A stretch of 64,000 nucleotides of DNA from Neorhodopirellula lusitana (GTDB taxonomy: Bacteria; Planctomycetota; Planctomycetia; Pirellulales; Pirellulaceae): positions 434,001-498,000 of the forward strand of contig NZ_FXUG01000003.1 in NCBI RefSeq assembly GCF_900182915.1. Reading direction: 5' to 3'. A program made the position numbers and the translations under genes. Below the pieces are notes generated by a model, which had not been told where the DNA came from, ran no database searches, and saw only the letters and a program-made list of their open reading frames with translations. Below are positions 1 to 10,800 of this stretch, piece by piece. Position 1 is the stretch's first letter, and every line of letters begins with the position of its first letter.

Positions 1-1360
1 CGAAGTCATAAACGATCCGTTCTGCAAGATGCTTTGTACATCCCATGATGCTGGTCGGATTAACCGCTTTATCGGTACTGACCATCACGAAATGCTCGGC
101 AAGATATTGATCGGCGAGAGACGCAATTGTCTTTGTACCAAGAAGATTGTTCTTGACCGCCTCACCAGGATTTAGTTCCATCAGCGGAACATGCTTGTGA
201 GCGGCAGCGTGAAAAACAATTTGAGGCTCTCGCGTTTCAAAGAGTCGTTGCATCCTTGCTTGATCCGTGATGTCCCCGATTTCAATGTGAAGTGTGATGC
301 CAAGTTCATCTGCGATTGGCTTGAGTTCTCCATGGATCGCGTGAATGCGGTTTTCACCCCGGCCGAGCAAAATCAATTCACTAGGACCGAATTGCATTGT
401 TTGACGACAAATCTCGCTCCCTATGCTTCCCCCGGCACCCGTTATGAGAACTCGCTTGCCATTGAGCAAGTTTTCAACTTCCTCTGTATCGAGCTCAATC
501 GGATCGCGTCGCAGCAAGTCTTCGATATTGAGCGGACGTAGCGGGATCTGTTCGTTCCCGTCCATCGCGTCCTCGAAACGTGGCAGGACGCGAATGCTCA
601 GACCTTCGGCGTTGCACTGGTTAGAAAGCTTCCGCAAAGTAGCTCCGTCCAATGCATCTGCCGGGACCAAAATGTCCTTTGCTTCTAGCTTGGTGGCGAC
701 TGTCGTCAAATCGCCTAAGTGACCAAGTACCGGGACACCACCTAGTGTGGCACGACGGCGATATCCAGTGTCCACTGCTAAAAGCGCCGCAACGCGGCAT
801 GGCATGGACTGGCTTGAATTGATCTGCGCGGCAAGCTGACCGGTAATATGGTCGGTGCCCACTAGGATCGCAGGACGCTTTCTCCGACTAGACAACGTCG
901 TCCCAAAGGTCTCATCAGCGAAACGCCATGTGCATCGCAGACCACCAATCAGGACAACCGTTGCTAACGCGTCCAGCAGAATGCTCAGCCTCGGTATCGC
1001 CCCCCCAAAGGGCAGCAGAAAGTAGTCGACAAATGCCACCACAAACATGGCCACGAGTGTCACCTTCATTAGCGATTTCAGATCAGCAAACGTGACGTAT
1101 CGCCACCAGCCATGGAAGTGAGCGCCGAAATAGAAAACCGCAATTTTCGCAATCACCACCGGTCCCAGTGTCGACCAGAAAAGCTGTCGATTACTCTCGA
1201 GGACCTGGAAGTTGAACCGCGCGAAGAACGCAAATGCATAAATCGCTGCGAACAGAATGACATGCAGCGCCAACAGCAAAGGCATACGAATCGCAGATCG
1301 CCGCAGCAGTCCAAGCGAGCGTTGGCCAATACCCATTGAAGGAGGCATTTCTTTGGCCAT
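1..1360 (-). CDS. CapD/WbpM/FlaA1-type nucleotide-sugar 4,6-dehydratase/epimerase, 3' part missing
   Basis: Membrane-bound polysaccharide biosynthesis protein of the CapD/WbpM/FlaA1 family, expected to convert UDP-HexNAc precursors for a surface polysaccharide. The minus strand is open from the left edge up to an upstream stop at 1466-1468; about 453 codons are visible from the ATG at 1358-1360. The N-terminal third holds several hydrophobic segments (typical four-helix anchor). A CoA-binding-like segment follows, then the Rossmann dinucleotide site TGAGGSIGSEIC near residue 307, HAAAHKHVPLME near 385, and STDKAVNPTSIMGCTKHLAE around 430, the family's SxxK-type active-site region (here STDKA). 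The catalytic and C-terminal part continues past base 1. In-frame ATGs also lie at 1346-1348 and 1334-1336, and no convincing Shine-Dalgarno separates the choices. It lies downstream of the Wzc-like kinase on the same strand, so it is the third visible gene of an exopolysaccharide unit. Confidence 0.9.
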   Translation of the reverse strand, partial: MAKEMPPSMGIGQRSLGLLRRSAIRMPLLLALHVILFAAIYAFAFFARFNFQVLESNRQLFWSTLGPVVIAKIAVFYFGAHFHGWWRYVTFADLKSLMKVTLVAMFVVAFVDYFLLPFGGAIPRLSILLDALATVVLIGGLRCTWRFADETFGTTLSSRRKRPAILVGTDHITGQLAAQINSSQSMPCRVAALLAVDTGYRRRATLGGVPVLGHLGDLTTVATKLEAKDILVPADALDGATLRKLSNQCNAEGLSIRVLPRFEDAMDGNEQIPLRPLNIEDLLRRDPIELDTEEVENLLNGKRVLITGAGGSIGSEICRQTMQFGPSELILLGRGENRIHAIHGELKPIADELGITLHIEIGDITDQARMQRLFETREPQIVFHAAAHKHVPLMELNPGEAVKNNLLGTKTIASLADQYLAEHFVMVSTDKAVNPTSIMGCTKHLAERIVYDF

Positions 1361-1471
1361 AGGCTTTGCGTTGGTACTGCCGGCGGTGTCGTGGTCTGGA
1401 CGAGGGGAATTCACTGGTGAAACATCAAATAAGAATGGGGCGGAGAGACGTGTGATCAAAACTGCTCAAAG

Positions 1472-3835
1472 TCAAATAGTTTGAAAAGTCTTGGAAGACT
1501 TGCTATCGCTGTAATACGCTTTGTGCGATTCACCGTAGCCATAGCCATAAGCATCCGCGTCATAGCTTCCTGTGTACCCATAACTGGTGTCTTTGGTCTG
1601 GTAGCCATTCACCAGAATGGCACCCACTTCACCACCGCTCTGACGGAGAATCGTGGCGGCTCGCATCGCCGCTTTTCTTCCGTTTTTGACGATACGGACG
1701 GCAAGCAAGATATTGTCAACCTCTTCGGAGACAATGGCAGCATCGGACACGGCGAGTACCGGTGGTGTGTCGACGATAATGAAGTCGAACTTGTCTTTCC
1801 ATACATTCAAGAGCTGCGAAAATTTCTCGGACTGCAAGAGTTCAGACGGGTTCGGCGGAACCGCCCCTGCCGAGACCGCGAAAAGATTTTTGTTGACGGT
1901 TGTTTGCACCACGTCGGTAGGTTCGCATTCGCCCATGAGAACATCGGCAAATCCCAGATCACCCTCAAGATGGAGTAATCGGCCGACACGTGGCTTCCGC
2001 AGGTCGGCATCGATAATGAGGGTTTGCTTCCCTGTTTGGGCGAAGGCCATTGCCAAGTTCACGCTTGTGGTGCTCTTGCCGTCCCCCGGAAGTGGCGACG
2101 TCACTTGGATGACTTGATGCCCTTTCATTCGGGCATCAACTAACAAGCCAGTTCGCAAAACACGAAACACCTCGGCGGCAGGTGCTTGTGGCTGATGGAA
2201 AACTCGCACAGAGCTGTCGATGGGAAACGGCGGATCACTGCGTTTGCGTCGCAACGGTTCAAAGCGAGGGACGTGGGCCAAAACTGGTGCACCGAGGGCA
2301 CGTTGCACGTCGTCTGGATCGGCAAAAGTCGTGTCCATCATGTCGGCAGTCAGCGCCATTCCAAATCCGAGTAAACCACCCGCAAAAAGCCCGATCGCTA
2401 AAACGATCAATGGCTTTGGCCAACTCGCTTTTTCTTGGGCCTCGGCGTCACCAATGACATCTGTCGAAAAGCCAGCATAGTCACGAACAAAGTTCAGTTC
2501 TTTCAAGGTCCGTTGAGTATCCTCGAAGACTTGCTGGCGTCTCATCATTTCACGTCGCAGCGACTCGGCCTGCATCTCAACTTGCTCAAGATTCTTGGCC
2601 TTTTCGAGCTCTTCGGCGCTGCGTGTTTCCAGGACTTTGCGTTGTTGCGTCAGTCCGGCCAAGTCGTTGCGTAGCAGCCCCACATAAGTCGCCAACATGT
2701 CGGCGGGATTCATTCGCTCACGAATCTCGTCGCCTTTTGTCTTCGCGGAATTTTCGTCGATAAACCGGCGCATCATCGCAATTTGCTCACGAACTGAAAC
2801 GACCTGTGGGTGCCCCTCACTGAACTTTTCAGCAAGTTTTTTTTCTTTCATCACAAGCTTCAAGTATTCGTCGTACTCGGCCTGCGCCGTTGCTTGCCGA
2901 ATCGGTTGCTCCGCCTGGAACGCTTCACTGGACACATCTCCGCGGGTAACGTCATACATTAATTTCAAGCGGCTGACTTCTTTCTCGCTAAGCAAAGCAA
3001 GTCGGTCAAAGTCGGTCATTTCCTGTGGATCGCGTGACTTAAGGAAATCACTAATGACGGCAAGGCGTGAAGTGGTCTCTGCCTCAGTTTCAGTGAGATC
3101 ATGAAGATCATCTTCAATTCTCTCGAGTCGCTCCTTATGAATATTTCTTGTTCTTTCGCCATCCCACATGATGTTGGTTGTCGCAAGTTGCTTCGCGAGC
3201 TCGGCTTCGGCCTCGCGGACTTCTTGACCGGTTTGATTTGCTAACTGTGTTAACAGGTCGACAGCTTGCGTACTTGTTCCTTCGAAGTGCTCGCCTAAGT
3301 AGTTTTCGTACTCATCATAAATGGCGCGTAAGACAACGGCACAATCTGTCGGCGAAGGGTCATCATAGGTCGCCTTTAAGGTGTGAGCATCACGCGCAAC
3401 ACCATCGCCACCTTTGGTCACCTCCAGGTTATCAGCAATGAACGCCAGAGGAGTTAGACTACCGCTATTAGAAACTGCTTTGACGACGCTATCAATCTGG
3501 TCGAGACCATGGTTGTCGATTGCAGATTGTAGAATCCGCCGGCTTGTCATCAATTGGATATGCGTTGAGAGCACGTCTTCTTCCGTGTCGACCCCCTCCA
3601 CCGATGATCCCGCACTGGCACCTTTAACCAAGTCACCCGACTTTTGGCCGACCAGGATTTCCATTTCCGCACGGAATGTGGGTGGGGTCAGGAAATAGTA
3701 CAGAACTGCGGCGGCGACACCTAGGAACAGGCCAAGGGCGATGAGGCCTTTGCGGCGGCGGAGGATGCCGAGCAGGTCTAGCAAGTCTGTTTCCTGATTT
3801 GCTTCCGCTGGATTAAATGCTGCGGTGTCGTTCAT
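1472..3835 (-). CDS. Wzc-type polysaccharide co-polymerase / tyrosine autokinase
   Basis: 787-residue inner-membrane protein combining a Wzz/GumC chain-length domain with a BY-kinase domain; it should control polymer length and export of exopolysaccharide and autophosphorylate on tyrosine. Visible features: transmembrane helix 1 at about residues 30-50 after an RRRK stretch, a long coiled-coil periplasmic region (about 190-460), transmembrane helix 2 near 470-497, then Walker A (LPGDGKSTTS, about 583), Walker A' (LIIDADLRKPR, about 610) and Walker B (FIIVDTPP, about 687). The last about 45 residues carry a tyrosine cluster (YGYTGSYDADAYGYGYG), the usual autophosphorylation tail. The ATG at 3833-3835 directly follows the TAA of the upstream polymerase gene, so the two should be translationally coupled. 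A one-polypeptide kinase plus activator is the proteobacterial arrangement rather than the split Firmicute one. Confidence 0.93.
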   Translation of the reverse strand: MNDTAAFNPAEANQETDLLDLLGILRRRKGLIALGLFLGVAAAVLYYFLTPPTFRAEMEILVGQKSGDLVKGASAGSSVEGVDTEEDVLSTHIQLMTSRRILQSAIDNHGLDQIDSVVKAVSNSGSLTPLAFIADNLEVTKGGDGVARDAHTLKATYDDPSPTDCAVVLRAIYDEYENYLGEHFEGTSTQAVDLLTQLANQTGQEVREAEAELAKQLATTNIMWDGERTRNIHKERLERIEDDLHDLTETEAETTSRLAVISDFLKSRDPQEMTDFDRLALLSEKEVSRLKLMYDVTRGDVSSEAFQAEQPIRQATAQAEYDEYLKLVMKEKKLAEKFSEGHPQVVSVREQIAMMRRFIDENSAKTKGDEIRERMNPADMLATYVGLLRNDLAGLTQQRKVLETRSAEELEKAKNLEQVEMQAESLRREMMRRQQVFEDTQRTLKELNFVRDYAGFSTDVIGDAEAQEKASWPKPLIVLAIGLFAGGLLGFGMALTADMMDTTFADPDDVQRALGAPVLAHVPRFEPLRRKRSDPPFPIDSSVRVFHQPQAPAAEVFRVLRTGLLVDARMKGHQVIQVTSPLPGDGKSTTSVNLAMAFAQTGKQTLIIDADLRKPRVGRLLHLEGDLGFADVLMGECEPTDVVQTTVNKNLFAVSAGAVPPNPSELLQSEKFSQLLNVWKDKFDFIIVDTPPVLAVSDAAIVSEEVDNILLAVRIVKNGRKAAMRAATILRQSGGEVGAILVNGYQTKDTSYGYTGSYDADAYGYGYGESHKAYYSDSKSSKTFQTI

Positions 3836-6562
3836 TTACGGCGTCTCGGCGGGGAGAAGAATGGTCGATTGTCGGTGGTGCAGTCGCTTGGACTGTTCGA
3901 AAAGTCGTTTGTAGCGTTCGTTGGTTGGTGCCAAGTTCATGGCGACTCGAGCTTGAGATGCAGCTTCACTAGCGTTTCCTGAGTGGTAAAGCGAAAGTGC
4001 AAAACGATATCGTAATTCGGAGTCTTTAGGGTCCGCTTGTACGGCTTGTGAATAATGCTCTGCGGCGACTCGGAAATCCCCTCTCGCTGCTGCAACCGCC
4101 GCCAAGGCTCGTTGCTTAGGAATTGGATCCATCGCTACTACCAAAGCGGCTGAGGTAGCCCTGTCATATAACAATTCCTGCAAAGCTTCGGTTCCAGGAT
4201 CACGCCGAATCAAAAGCGCTAAACGATAAGGTGCTACCCAGTTATTGGGCATCAGGTGTTCAGTAATCGCTTCGTCGGTCAACTTTAGTCTGGCAAGGCG
4301 ATAGATCAATTCCAAATGGGAAAGATCAACTGAAAGCGTTTGACGCCATTGCTGTGTCATCGCTTCGATATCACCGGCTGCCCATGCGAGCAAACCATTC
4401 CCTAGAGTTTGACGCGAATCTACGGCGGAAAGCCGCATTGAATTCTTGAAATTTTTCTCCCAAGGTCGACCAGAAGCAGCCGCGAGCTGCGCCATCCGCA
4501 ATTGAGTTTTAGGCTGAACGGGGTTGGCGGCAAGGGACATAGCGAACTCTGACCAGGCGGCCGCGAGAGACGGCTCAGTTGCAATCTGCTTCTGAATTCG
4601 TTGCTTTTGCAGTTCAGTTGGGCCGGTATCACTATCGTCATATAGCTGCATGATGATGGACTCCAGCGAGGTGCGATCCCAATCAGCAATAGGGTTACTG
4701 GGACGTGCCTGAGCAATCTGGCCAGCTCGAATTTGGTCGTAGGTTGCACGCTGTGCTCGATGCATCTGTAGCTGGATCAACCGTCTTCGTAGGCGTTCAT
4801 TAAGCGGGCTGCGGGCCAGCTCGTCCTCAATCGACTCAATCCACTGGTCAGCAGTAGCGACGGTGGGTGACGGAGTACTGGGAGCAAACTCGGTGGACGC
4901 CAACAGGCGATCGGCTCTGACACACCGAGCTTGATGCCAGATCGCAGCGGCGAGTCCCGCACCGAGAATGAACACGAGAAGCCCGACGACCAAAGAGGAA
5001 GAATGACCCTGAGTGCCTTGCCCCGATTTAATCTGAGGGGCGACATCTTTCGTGGACACTCCGCTCAACGCACCTCGCTGAACACGTGAGCTTGACGCAC
5101 GTCCCGAGGGCGACGATGCAACCGCAGCCCCGATCAGGACACACGCTGTCAACAAATTAGCTGGCATCAGGAGGCCGAATTCGGTGAACGCGTGCAGAGC
5201 CTGAAATAACAGCGTACCCAGCCCCGCAATTCCGAGTGCTTGCTTCTCTCGCGTGCGGTCCGACTGGCACAGGGATACCGTCGCACGCCCCGCAACCCAC
5301 AAAAAGCCCCCAATCAAAAGCAGCCCAGGAACCCCGGCCTCCACAATTGCCTCAAGATACTGCTGGTGTGCATTGGGCAGCCAACCTCGACTCGGTGTGG
5401 GCTCGAACGGCAAGATGGCGTAGCCGTAGGTGCCCAAGCCTGAGCCCAGGGGCAAGAAGTGCAGCAAGGCTGGAATCGAATCCTTCCACAACTCCCAACG
5501 CCCATCCGCCATCACACGATCGACGCTGAGATCATCGACTCGTTCCTCAAAACGATCCAAAAGCCCAACCGCTTGCACAACAAGCATGGCCCCAATTGCG
5601 ATGACCAGAAAACCGACGATGCGGCCCAACTGCCGGGGCCGCCCCTTGCGTTTCCAGGCAAGCACAGCGGCGACAAACGCTACTGCAAACGATGTCCAGC
5701 CACCTCGCGAGTTACTGCATATCAACCCTACCGCCAACCACACAACAAGCAGACCCAACGCAAGTAAACCTGGATGATTCAGCACCTGATGCCAACCGCC
5801 AGACACGACATAGGCACTATCACCAGAAGAGCCCTTGTGATTCTGCAGGTAGTGCAGCAATCCTAACGCACAAAACAAAGCCATGCCGACAAAATCGGCC
5901 CCGTGATTCCGCACCAAAAACGTGCCGAAAGGAGTCGTACCACCTTCATTCGCGACACCCCAAAAGATCTCCTCCGGATGCACGACAATCTGGACAATCC
6001 CCCAGAAAACCTGCGTTGCACCACAAATTGCGATTGCCCCCAGCAAAACCAACTTTGCTTTGGGGGTCTGAAAAAGAGCAGCTCCCAAAAACATGCCAAC
6101 CACGCCAATCAGCGTCATTGCTAGCCAGTTGCACGTCTCCCATGGAACCAGCGAGATCACCGACCAGGCGTCCGCGTCAAGTGACGCGTAGTCCTGTCGC
6201 AACGAGAACGTGCCACTCAGTATCGACGCCAAGAAAGGCGGCAGCGGAACGAGCTGAAACAGACCGATCGAGAGCACGCCAAAGCCAATCACCCATAGCC
6301 AGCGTGTGGCACGCAACATCGGGGTGATATGACGAAGGTCCAACCAAGCAAGCAACAGCGCGGCCGCCAGCGAACTTAGAATCAAAAAACGTGGAAGGTG
6401 ATAGAACCCTCCGATCATCCAAACAGCAGCCCAGATCGTCGCCAGAAGCAAGAAACGGGAGGCATCCAAGAACGGTGCCTGGCCCCAACGAGCCCCATTT
6501 CCCTTGACGATACGCCCAGCCTTCAATCCGTCACTTTGAGCGAGAGAATCTTGGTGAGGCAT
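3836..6562 (-). CDS. O-antigen ligase/polymerase-like (Wzy_C) membrane protein with C-terminal TPRs
   Basis: 908-residue protein. The first about 480 residues contain roughly a dozen hydrophobic segments. The Wzy_C-type loop sits near residues 380-420 (GSGLGTYGYAILP, then NAHQQYLEAIVEAGVPG), the signature of O-antigen ligases and polysaccharide polymerases. After a further hydrophobic stretch (VVGLLVFILGAGLAAAIWHQ) the C-terminal half is soluble and ends in TPR-like helices (RGDFRVAAEHYSQAVQADPKDSELRYRFALSL-type pattern near 825-870). By family it should polymerise lipid-linked repeat units or ligate the chain to an acceptor on the periplasmic side. It is first in the visible exopolysaccharide unit and its stop codon abuts the kinase start. 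Polymerase versus ligase cannot be decided from sequence. Confidence 0.85.
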   Translation of the reverse strand: MPHQDSLAQSDGLKAGRIVKGNGARWGQAPFLDASRFLLLATIWAAVWMIGGFYHLPRFLILSSLAAALLLAWLDLRHITPMLRATRWLWVIGFGVLSIGLFQLVPLPPFLASILSGTFSLRQDYASLDADAWSVISLVPWETCNWLAMTLIGVVGMFLGAALFQTPKAKLVLLGAIAICGATQVFWGIVQIVVHPEEIFWGVANEGGTTPFGTFLVRNHGADFVGMALFCALGLLHYLQNHKGSSGDSAYVVSGGWHQVLNHPGLLALGLLVVWLAVGLICSNSRGGWTSFAVAFVAAVLAWKRKGRPRQLGRIVGFLVIAIGAMLVVQAVGLLDRFEERVDDLSVDRVMADGRWELWKDSIPALLHFLPLGSGLGTYGYAILPFEPTPSRGWLPNAHQQYLEAIVEAGVPGLLLIGGFLWVAGRATVSLCQSDRTREKQALGIAGLGTLLFQALHAFTEFGLLMPANLLTACVLIGAAVASSPSGRASSSRVQRGALSGVSTKDVAPQIKSGQGTQGHSSSLVVGLLVFILGAGLAAAIWHQARCVRADRLLASTEFAPSTPSPTVATADQWIESIEDELARSPLNERLRRRLIQLQMHRAQRATYDQIRAGQIAQARPSNPIADWDRTSLESIIMQLYDDSDTGPTELQKQRIQKQIATEPSLAAAWSEFAMSLAANPVQPKTQLRMAQLAAASGRPWEKNFKNSMRLSAVDSRQTLGNGLLAWAAGDIEAMTQQWRQTLSVDLSHLELIYRLARLKLTDEAITEHLMPNNWVAPYRLALLIRRDPGTEALQELLYDRATSAALVVAMDPIPKQRALAAVAAARGDFRVAAEHYSQAVQADPKDSELRYRFALSLYHSGNASEAASQARVAMNLAPTNERYKRLFEQSKRLHHRQSTILLPAETP

Positions 6563-6727
6563 GGATCAACAGATGATGGCGAGACGCGAAGCCTTGAACC
6601 TGGACAGAACCAGTCGGCTAGAGATGAGGCCATCCAGTGTAAATGGAACATGCGCACATGCCATTCAGCTTTCGAATATTTCACCAAAACTACGCTAAGC
6701 GGAAGCAGCGCAACCCGCTACACCAAT

Positions 6728-6758
6728 AAAAAAACGCCACTCTTCCGAGCGGCGTTTT
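6728..6758 (-). terminator. Rho-independent terminator of the 6787-7404 gene
   Basis: Arms AAAACGCC (6731-6738) and GGCGTTTT (6751-6758), one A/C mismatch, an inner CTC/GAG pair and a TTCC loop. Read on the minus strand the stem runs into seven T residues. It lies 29 bases past the end of the minus-strand gene at 6787 and insulates it from the exopolysaccharide genes. Confidence 0.8.
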
Positions 6759-6786
6759 CGTGTTTCAAAATGAGCTCTTCGAGAGC

Positions 6787-7404
6787 TTATGGACGAACGT
6801 AGACAACGTTGTCGTCGTCATCCAAACCAGCAAGACCGGCCAAGCCAGCGAGTCCGGCAAGGCCAAGGCCGCCCATGCCTCCTCCGCCGCCACCGCCACC
6901 GCCGAATCCACCGCCGCCACAGCAACTGCCGTAACCGCCAGCCATCGGAGCACCAACAACTTCTTCAGCGATCACTTCTTCACAAAGGATTTCTTCGCTG
7001 ATCACAACGTCGCTGATGATTTCAACAGGTTGCTCGCAAGCACAAACTTCAACAGCGTGACCACAGCAAGGTGCGACGGGCGTCACGACTTCGCTATGAC
7101 AGGGCTGGCTGAGACGGCAACCGACCAATTCTTCGCGTTCGGCGAGCAATTGCTCTTCGTTTTCAGCACCATTGTCGAGTTTGAGGTCAATTTCGATGAT
7201 CTCAACGTCAAGCTTGGTGACCAACTCACTGCAATCGAGCTTGTTTTCTTCGCTATCTGCAAGAATCTTCGAAACCAGCGTTTCGCGGTTCTGCTCGACC
7301 TTTTCGCTGGTCTTTACGCCTTCGCTTGCGACGGCGAACGCTTGTACGCCCAAACCGGCCACGCACAGCAATGCAATCGCAGACTTTCCTAGTGTTTTCA
7401 TCAT
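6787..7404 (-). CDS. Small exported Gly/Cys-rich protein of unknown function
   Basis: 205 residues, no family recognised. It begins MMKTLGKSAIALLCVAGLGV, a good Sec signal peptide with likely cleavage after AFA near residue 25. The mature N-terminal half is acidic and helix-prone; the middle carries paired cysteines (APCCGHAVEVCAC, GSCCGGG). Then come a glycine tract of about nine residues, a LAGLAGLAGLAGL repeat and the acidic end DDDDNVVYVRP. The low-complexity C-terminus suggests a surface or cell-wall-associated role rather than an enzyme. A GAAGG Shine-Dalgarno-like sequence lies about 10 bases upstream of the tandem ATGATG start. The gene has its own terminator and looks monocistronic. 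Its Cys/Gly make-up resembles the cysteine-rich exported protein at 24622. Confidence 0.8.
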   Translation of the reverse strand: MMKTLGKSAIALLCVAGLGVQAFAVASEGVKTSEKVEQNRETLVSKILADSEENKLDCSELVTKLDVEIIEIDLKLDNGAENEEQLLAEREELVGCRLSQPCHSEVVTPVAPCCGHAVEVCACEQPVEIISDVVISEEILCEEVIAEEVVGAPMAGGYGSCCGGGGFGGGGGGGGGMGGLGLAGLAGLAGLAGLDDDDNVVYVRP

Positions 7405-7871
7405 GATAGTTGGCCTTCAGGCGTCTTGACGTTAGCTCGAGACATAAAAATCCCGAGTGGTATATGTGTGTCTAGGCAAAATATTATCAGGTGTCCACTC
7501 CCGAATCAACATCCTATCTATCCTATTTTTACAAAAGCAACGATTTTCCGGGGGGGGGTGTAGAACAATCCTCTTTCACTCCCCCCTACAGAAATAGAGG
7601 ATAAGCCAACTCATTCAGCCAAAACGGCTTCAGCTGCAATCAAGGCACCGCCGTTTTCAGCCAGCTGACGTCGACCGCGGATGAACTGAAATCAGGCGAT
7701 TTCAGCTAGGGCATTTCACCCGAGGCTTTAACGGCAACTGGAACGAGTGCTGCGTCACATCTAGAAATTAGGTTGATGGTTTTAACCGTTTGGACGATGG
7801 GCCCAGATATTGCGTTGAACCCGTAACCAGCGCCAAAACGGCTGCCAAGACGATTGAGCTGTGACGCAGCA
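7405..7871. other. Intergenic region with G9 tract and inverted repeats
   Basis: No supported gene. It holds a run of nine G (7550-7558) followed by TGTAG, then C6 (7581-7586) followed by CTACA (7586-7590): the G and C runs, and TGTAG with CTACA, offer alternative pairings. Arms AAAACGGC (7621-7628) and GCCGTTTT (7650-7657) form another inverted repeat. The 7405-7500 side should carry the promoter of the 6787-7404 gene; the 7600-7871 side is the 3' region of the giant protein gene. Confidence 0.6.
7686..7705 (-). terminator. Perfect 8-bp hairpin downstream of the giant Calx-beta gene
   Basis: CTGAAATC (7686-7693), loop AGGC, GATTTCAG (7698-7705). It lies about 165 bases past the stop of the minus-strand gene at 7872. 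No clear T tract follows on the minus strand, so terminator function is only likely; an operator is possible. Confidence 0.4.
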
Positions 7872-10800
7872 CTAGAACCAGTTCCGGAAGACACGATCCA
7901 GCAAGGAGGACCGCACGGCATTGCTTGCCTCGGACGTGACGACTTGCTGGCCTGACGCAGAGACACCACTGGCCGATGCCGCTTGGCTCACCGCTCCGAT
8001 TCCGCTGCTGATCGGGCGAGCCAAGAACGCGGACGCCGGAATGGAGTCGGCACGGTAGCCTCTTTCGGTAAACCCAAATCCTTCGAGCTGGGTCGATGCG
8101 GCGACCTGGATCCCCGATACCGTGTTGGCCTGCGACACATCCACATTGTCCAGATCAGGTGCAAGCGATTCCCCATCGTGGAACGCGGACGGCTGGACTT
8201 CGATGAGCGAATACTCGCCGCCGGAAAGATCACCAAAGATAAAGCGACCGCTGAAATCAGTTGTCGTTTGACGCGAGACCGGCTCGCCTCGGTTATCAAC
8301 ACCGGTCAATCGAACAACGACGCCCGCAATACCCATCTCGTAGCTTTCCCGCAGACTGTTGGAATTCGTGTCCGCCCAGACATAGCCCGACAATAAAGCG
8401 TCAGCTTGATCATCAGCCATCGACACGAGATGAGTGTTTTCCGAGACGGTGACGTTCATTTCCGTCACAGCTGCTGGACGAAGAGCCAGCTCGATTGTCT
8501 CTGTTGGCTCGACGAGCTCATCATCGATCAGTGTTAGCCGCACCGTCTGCACAGAGCCATTGGTGCTTCCCGCTGGAAACGTAACCTGAGGTGATTCGAG
8601 TACAAAGTCTGCACTGCTAGCCGTCCCAATCGAAGTCACCAAGACGTCAAGAACCAAGGCTTCGCTCAACACGGCTGCTCCGGTCGACGACAAAACCACT
8701 TCGACATCGACAATGCCCACCTTTTCCGTAACTGCACTCGTCGACGTTCGGAAAGCGACGTCTACCGAATCATCATCTTGAATCCTTGTCGTGACTGACT
8801 GCTCAGCAACCGTGATCGATTCCGCCAAATCAGAATCGATTTCAGATAACCCGGCAAGCAAGACGGTGAACTGCTCTTCACTTTCCAAGCTGGAATCACC
8901 AAGAACCGTCACGTTGATCGTTTGAGTCAGGCCACCTTGCTCTGGAAACGAGAGACTTCCGGTGATTGATTCAAAATCGCCTGTGCCTAAATTACTTGCA
9001 CCCAAATCTTCAGTAACGCTATCACCAACACTGCCTGTAGCGGTCCCATCAGCCGTGGCATATCCAACGACTAGCCCGCCTTGAACCGGAGCGGAAAGGC
9101 GAACCGTATAAGCAACATTCAATGAGCTGCCCGGCCCACCGGGCTCAACAACCTCAAGGGGCCCGTCAATGGTGATCGATGCCGTATCATCGTTCAAAAT
9201 ACTCGCAACTGCATCCGACGATGGCAACGAGATATCGTTGGCATTGAAGCCACTGTTTGACAACGACAGGTCGCTGAGACGAAAGCCAATAGTCTCATTC
9301 TTTTCAACAAGACTTTCGCCCAGAATCGGCACACTCAACTGTACGATTTCGCCGTCCTGGCCTGTTAACGTCACTGAGTCAGCGATTGGGCTGTAGTCGA
9401 TCATTGGCTGAGCGACCGAACCGGTGGTGGGCATGAAGGTGGTGTAGTTAAGCGACAAACCTGAATCAACTGCGCCCGTTAACTTGATCGTGAATACCAT
9501 CGACGCACCGGCGCCTGGATCACCTTCCATCACATCCGCTGCGACTACCGAGATCGAAGCGGTGTCCCTATCGAGATTGGTCACGTTCACCGAACTGACT
9601 TCCATTTCATCAAAGTCGATATCTTCGCTATCGGTTGGCCCCAACAATACTTGCGACACAACATTGCCATCAACGCGGCCATCGGCGAGCCCGGTGACCG
9701 ATACCAATTGAGCAACGTTCCAATTGCCTGGCGTGAAGATGAGTCCTTGCGCATTGACGGACAATTCGGTGGTATCGCTTAATACAATCGGTACCGTCAC
9801 ATCCGCGGCAGGCTCGCGGGTTAACACCACTTGGAACGACGTTTGAGTCCCGGTTTCGTCAGTAATCAAATTGCTATCCGCTATGACACGAACGCCGCCG
9901 TCATTGTCAGCATTCGTCACACTTAACGGCAATACATTGACAGCTTGATAGGCCGCGTCTTGGCTTGATGACAAATCGAACTCAATCAAGACCGCCTGGT
10001 CGCCATCGACATCATCGTCGTCAACTCCGGCGAGAGATACAATTTGTGGCTGATGCCAGTTACTTGGCGTGAAGATCCGCGAAGCGGGAGCAAGCGTAAC
10101 TTCCCCCGTATCGCTGCTGGTCACACTCACCGTCACATTAGCCGTTGGCCGCGACGTCAAACGCAAGGAAAACGATGCAGTTCGCCCCGCTTCGCTGGTC
10201 TGCAAATCCTCAATATTGATCAATTCAATATCAGCTACGTCATTATCCACATTTGTCAGCGAAACCGATTCAGCCAACAAAGCAATGTTGTAACTGGCGT
10301 CCGTTGCCGATGAAGGCGTCATCGTGACCTGATAACTAACGACACCGTCAACGGTGTCATCGTCCTGCCCAGCGACCACAACAAATTGGTCCACGCTCCA
10401 GTTGCTTTCATCAAATGTCAATGGGTCTCCGACGACTTGGCCTTCCTGCTGATTGCTCGATGTCGCAATCACGGTTACCGATCCAACAGGCTTCGTTTGC
10501 AGTCGCAAGGGAATCTTCGTTTGCGTCCCATCTTCACCCGTTGAACCGGGGTTCACCGAACCAACAATCAACCCGGCAACATCATCGTCGACGTTGGCAA
10601 CTGAAACGACTGTTGACGCCAGCACGCTGTAAGCAGCATCGCTAGTCGAGGTTGGCGTCAATGTAATTTGGTAGGTTTGATCTCCATCACTCACGTCATC
10701 ATCCACACCCGTCACCGTGATCATTTTGGGCTGATCAAAATCATCGGGCGTGAAAACCACTTGCGAAAACGCAGGAACGCCTTCTCCCGAGTCCGAGGAC

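Noticed and set aside
7706-7969. Minus-strand frame overlapping the 3' end of the giant Calx-beta gene
   Set aside because: Overlaps in another frame with no Shine-Dalgarno or domain; the Calx-beta frame has clear module structure to its end.
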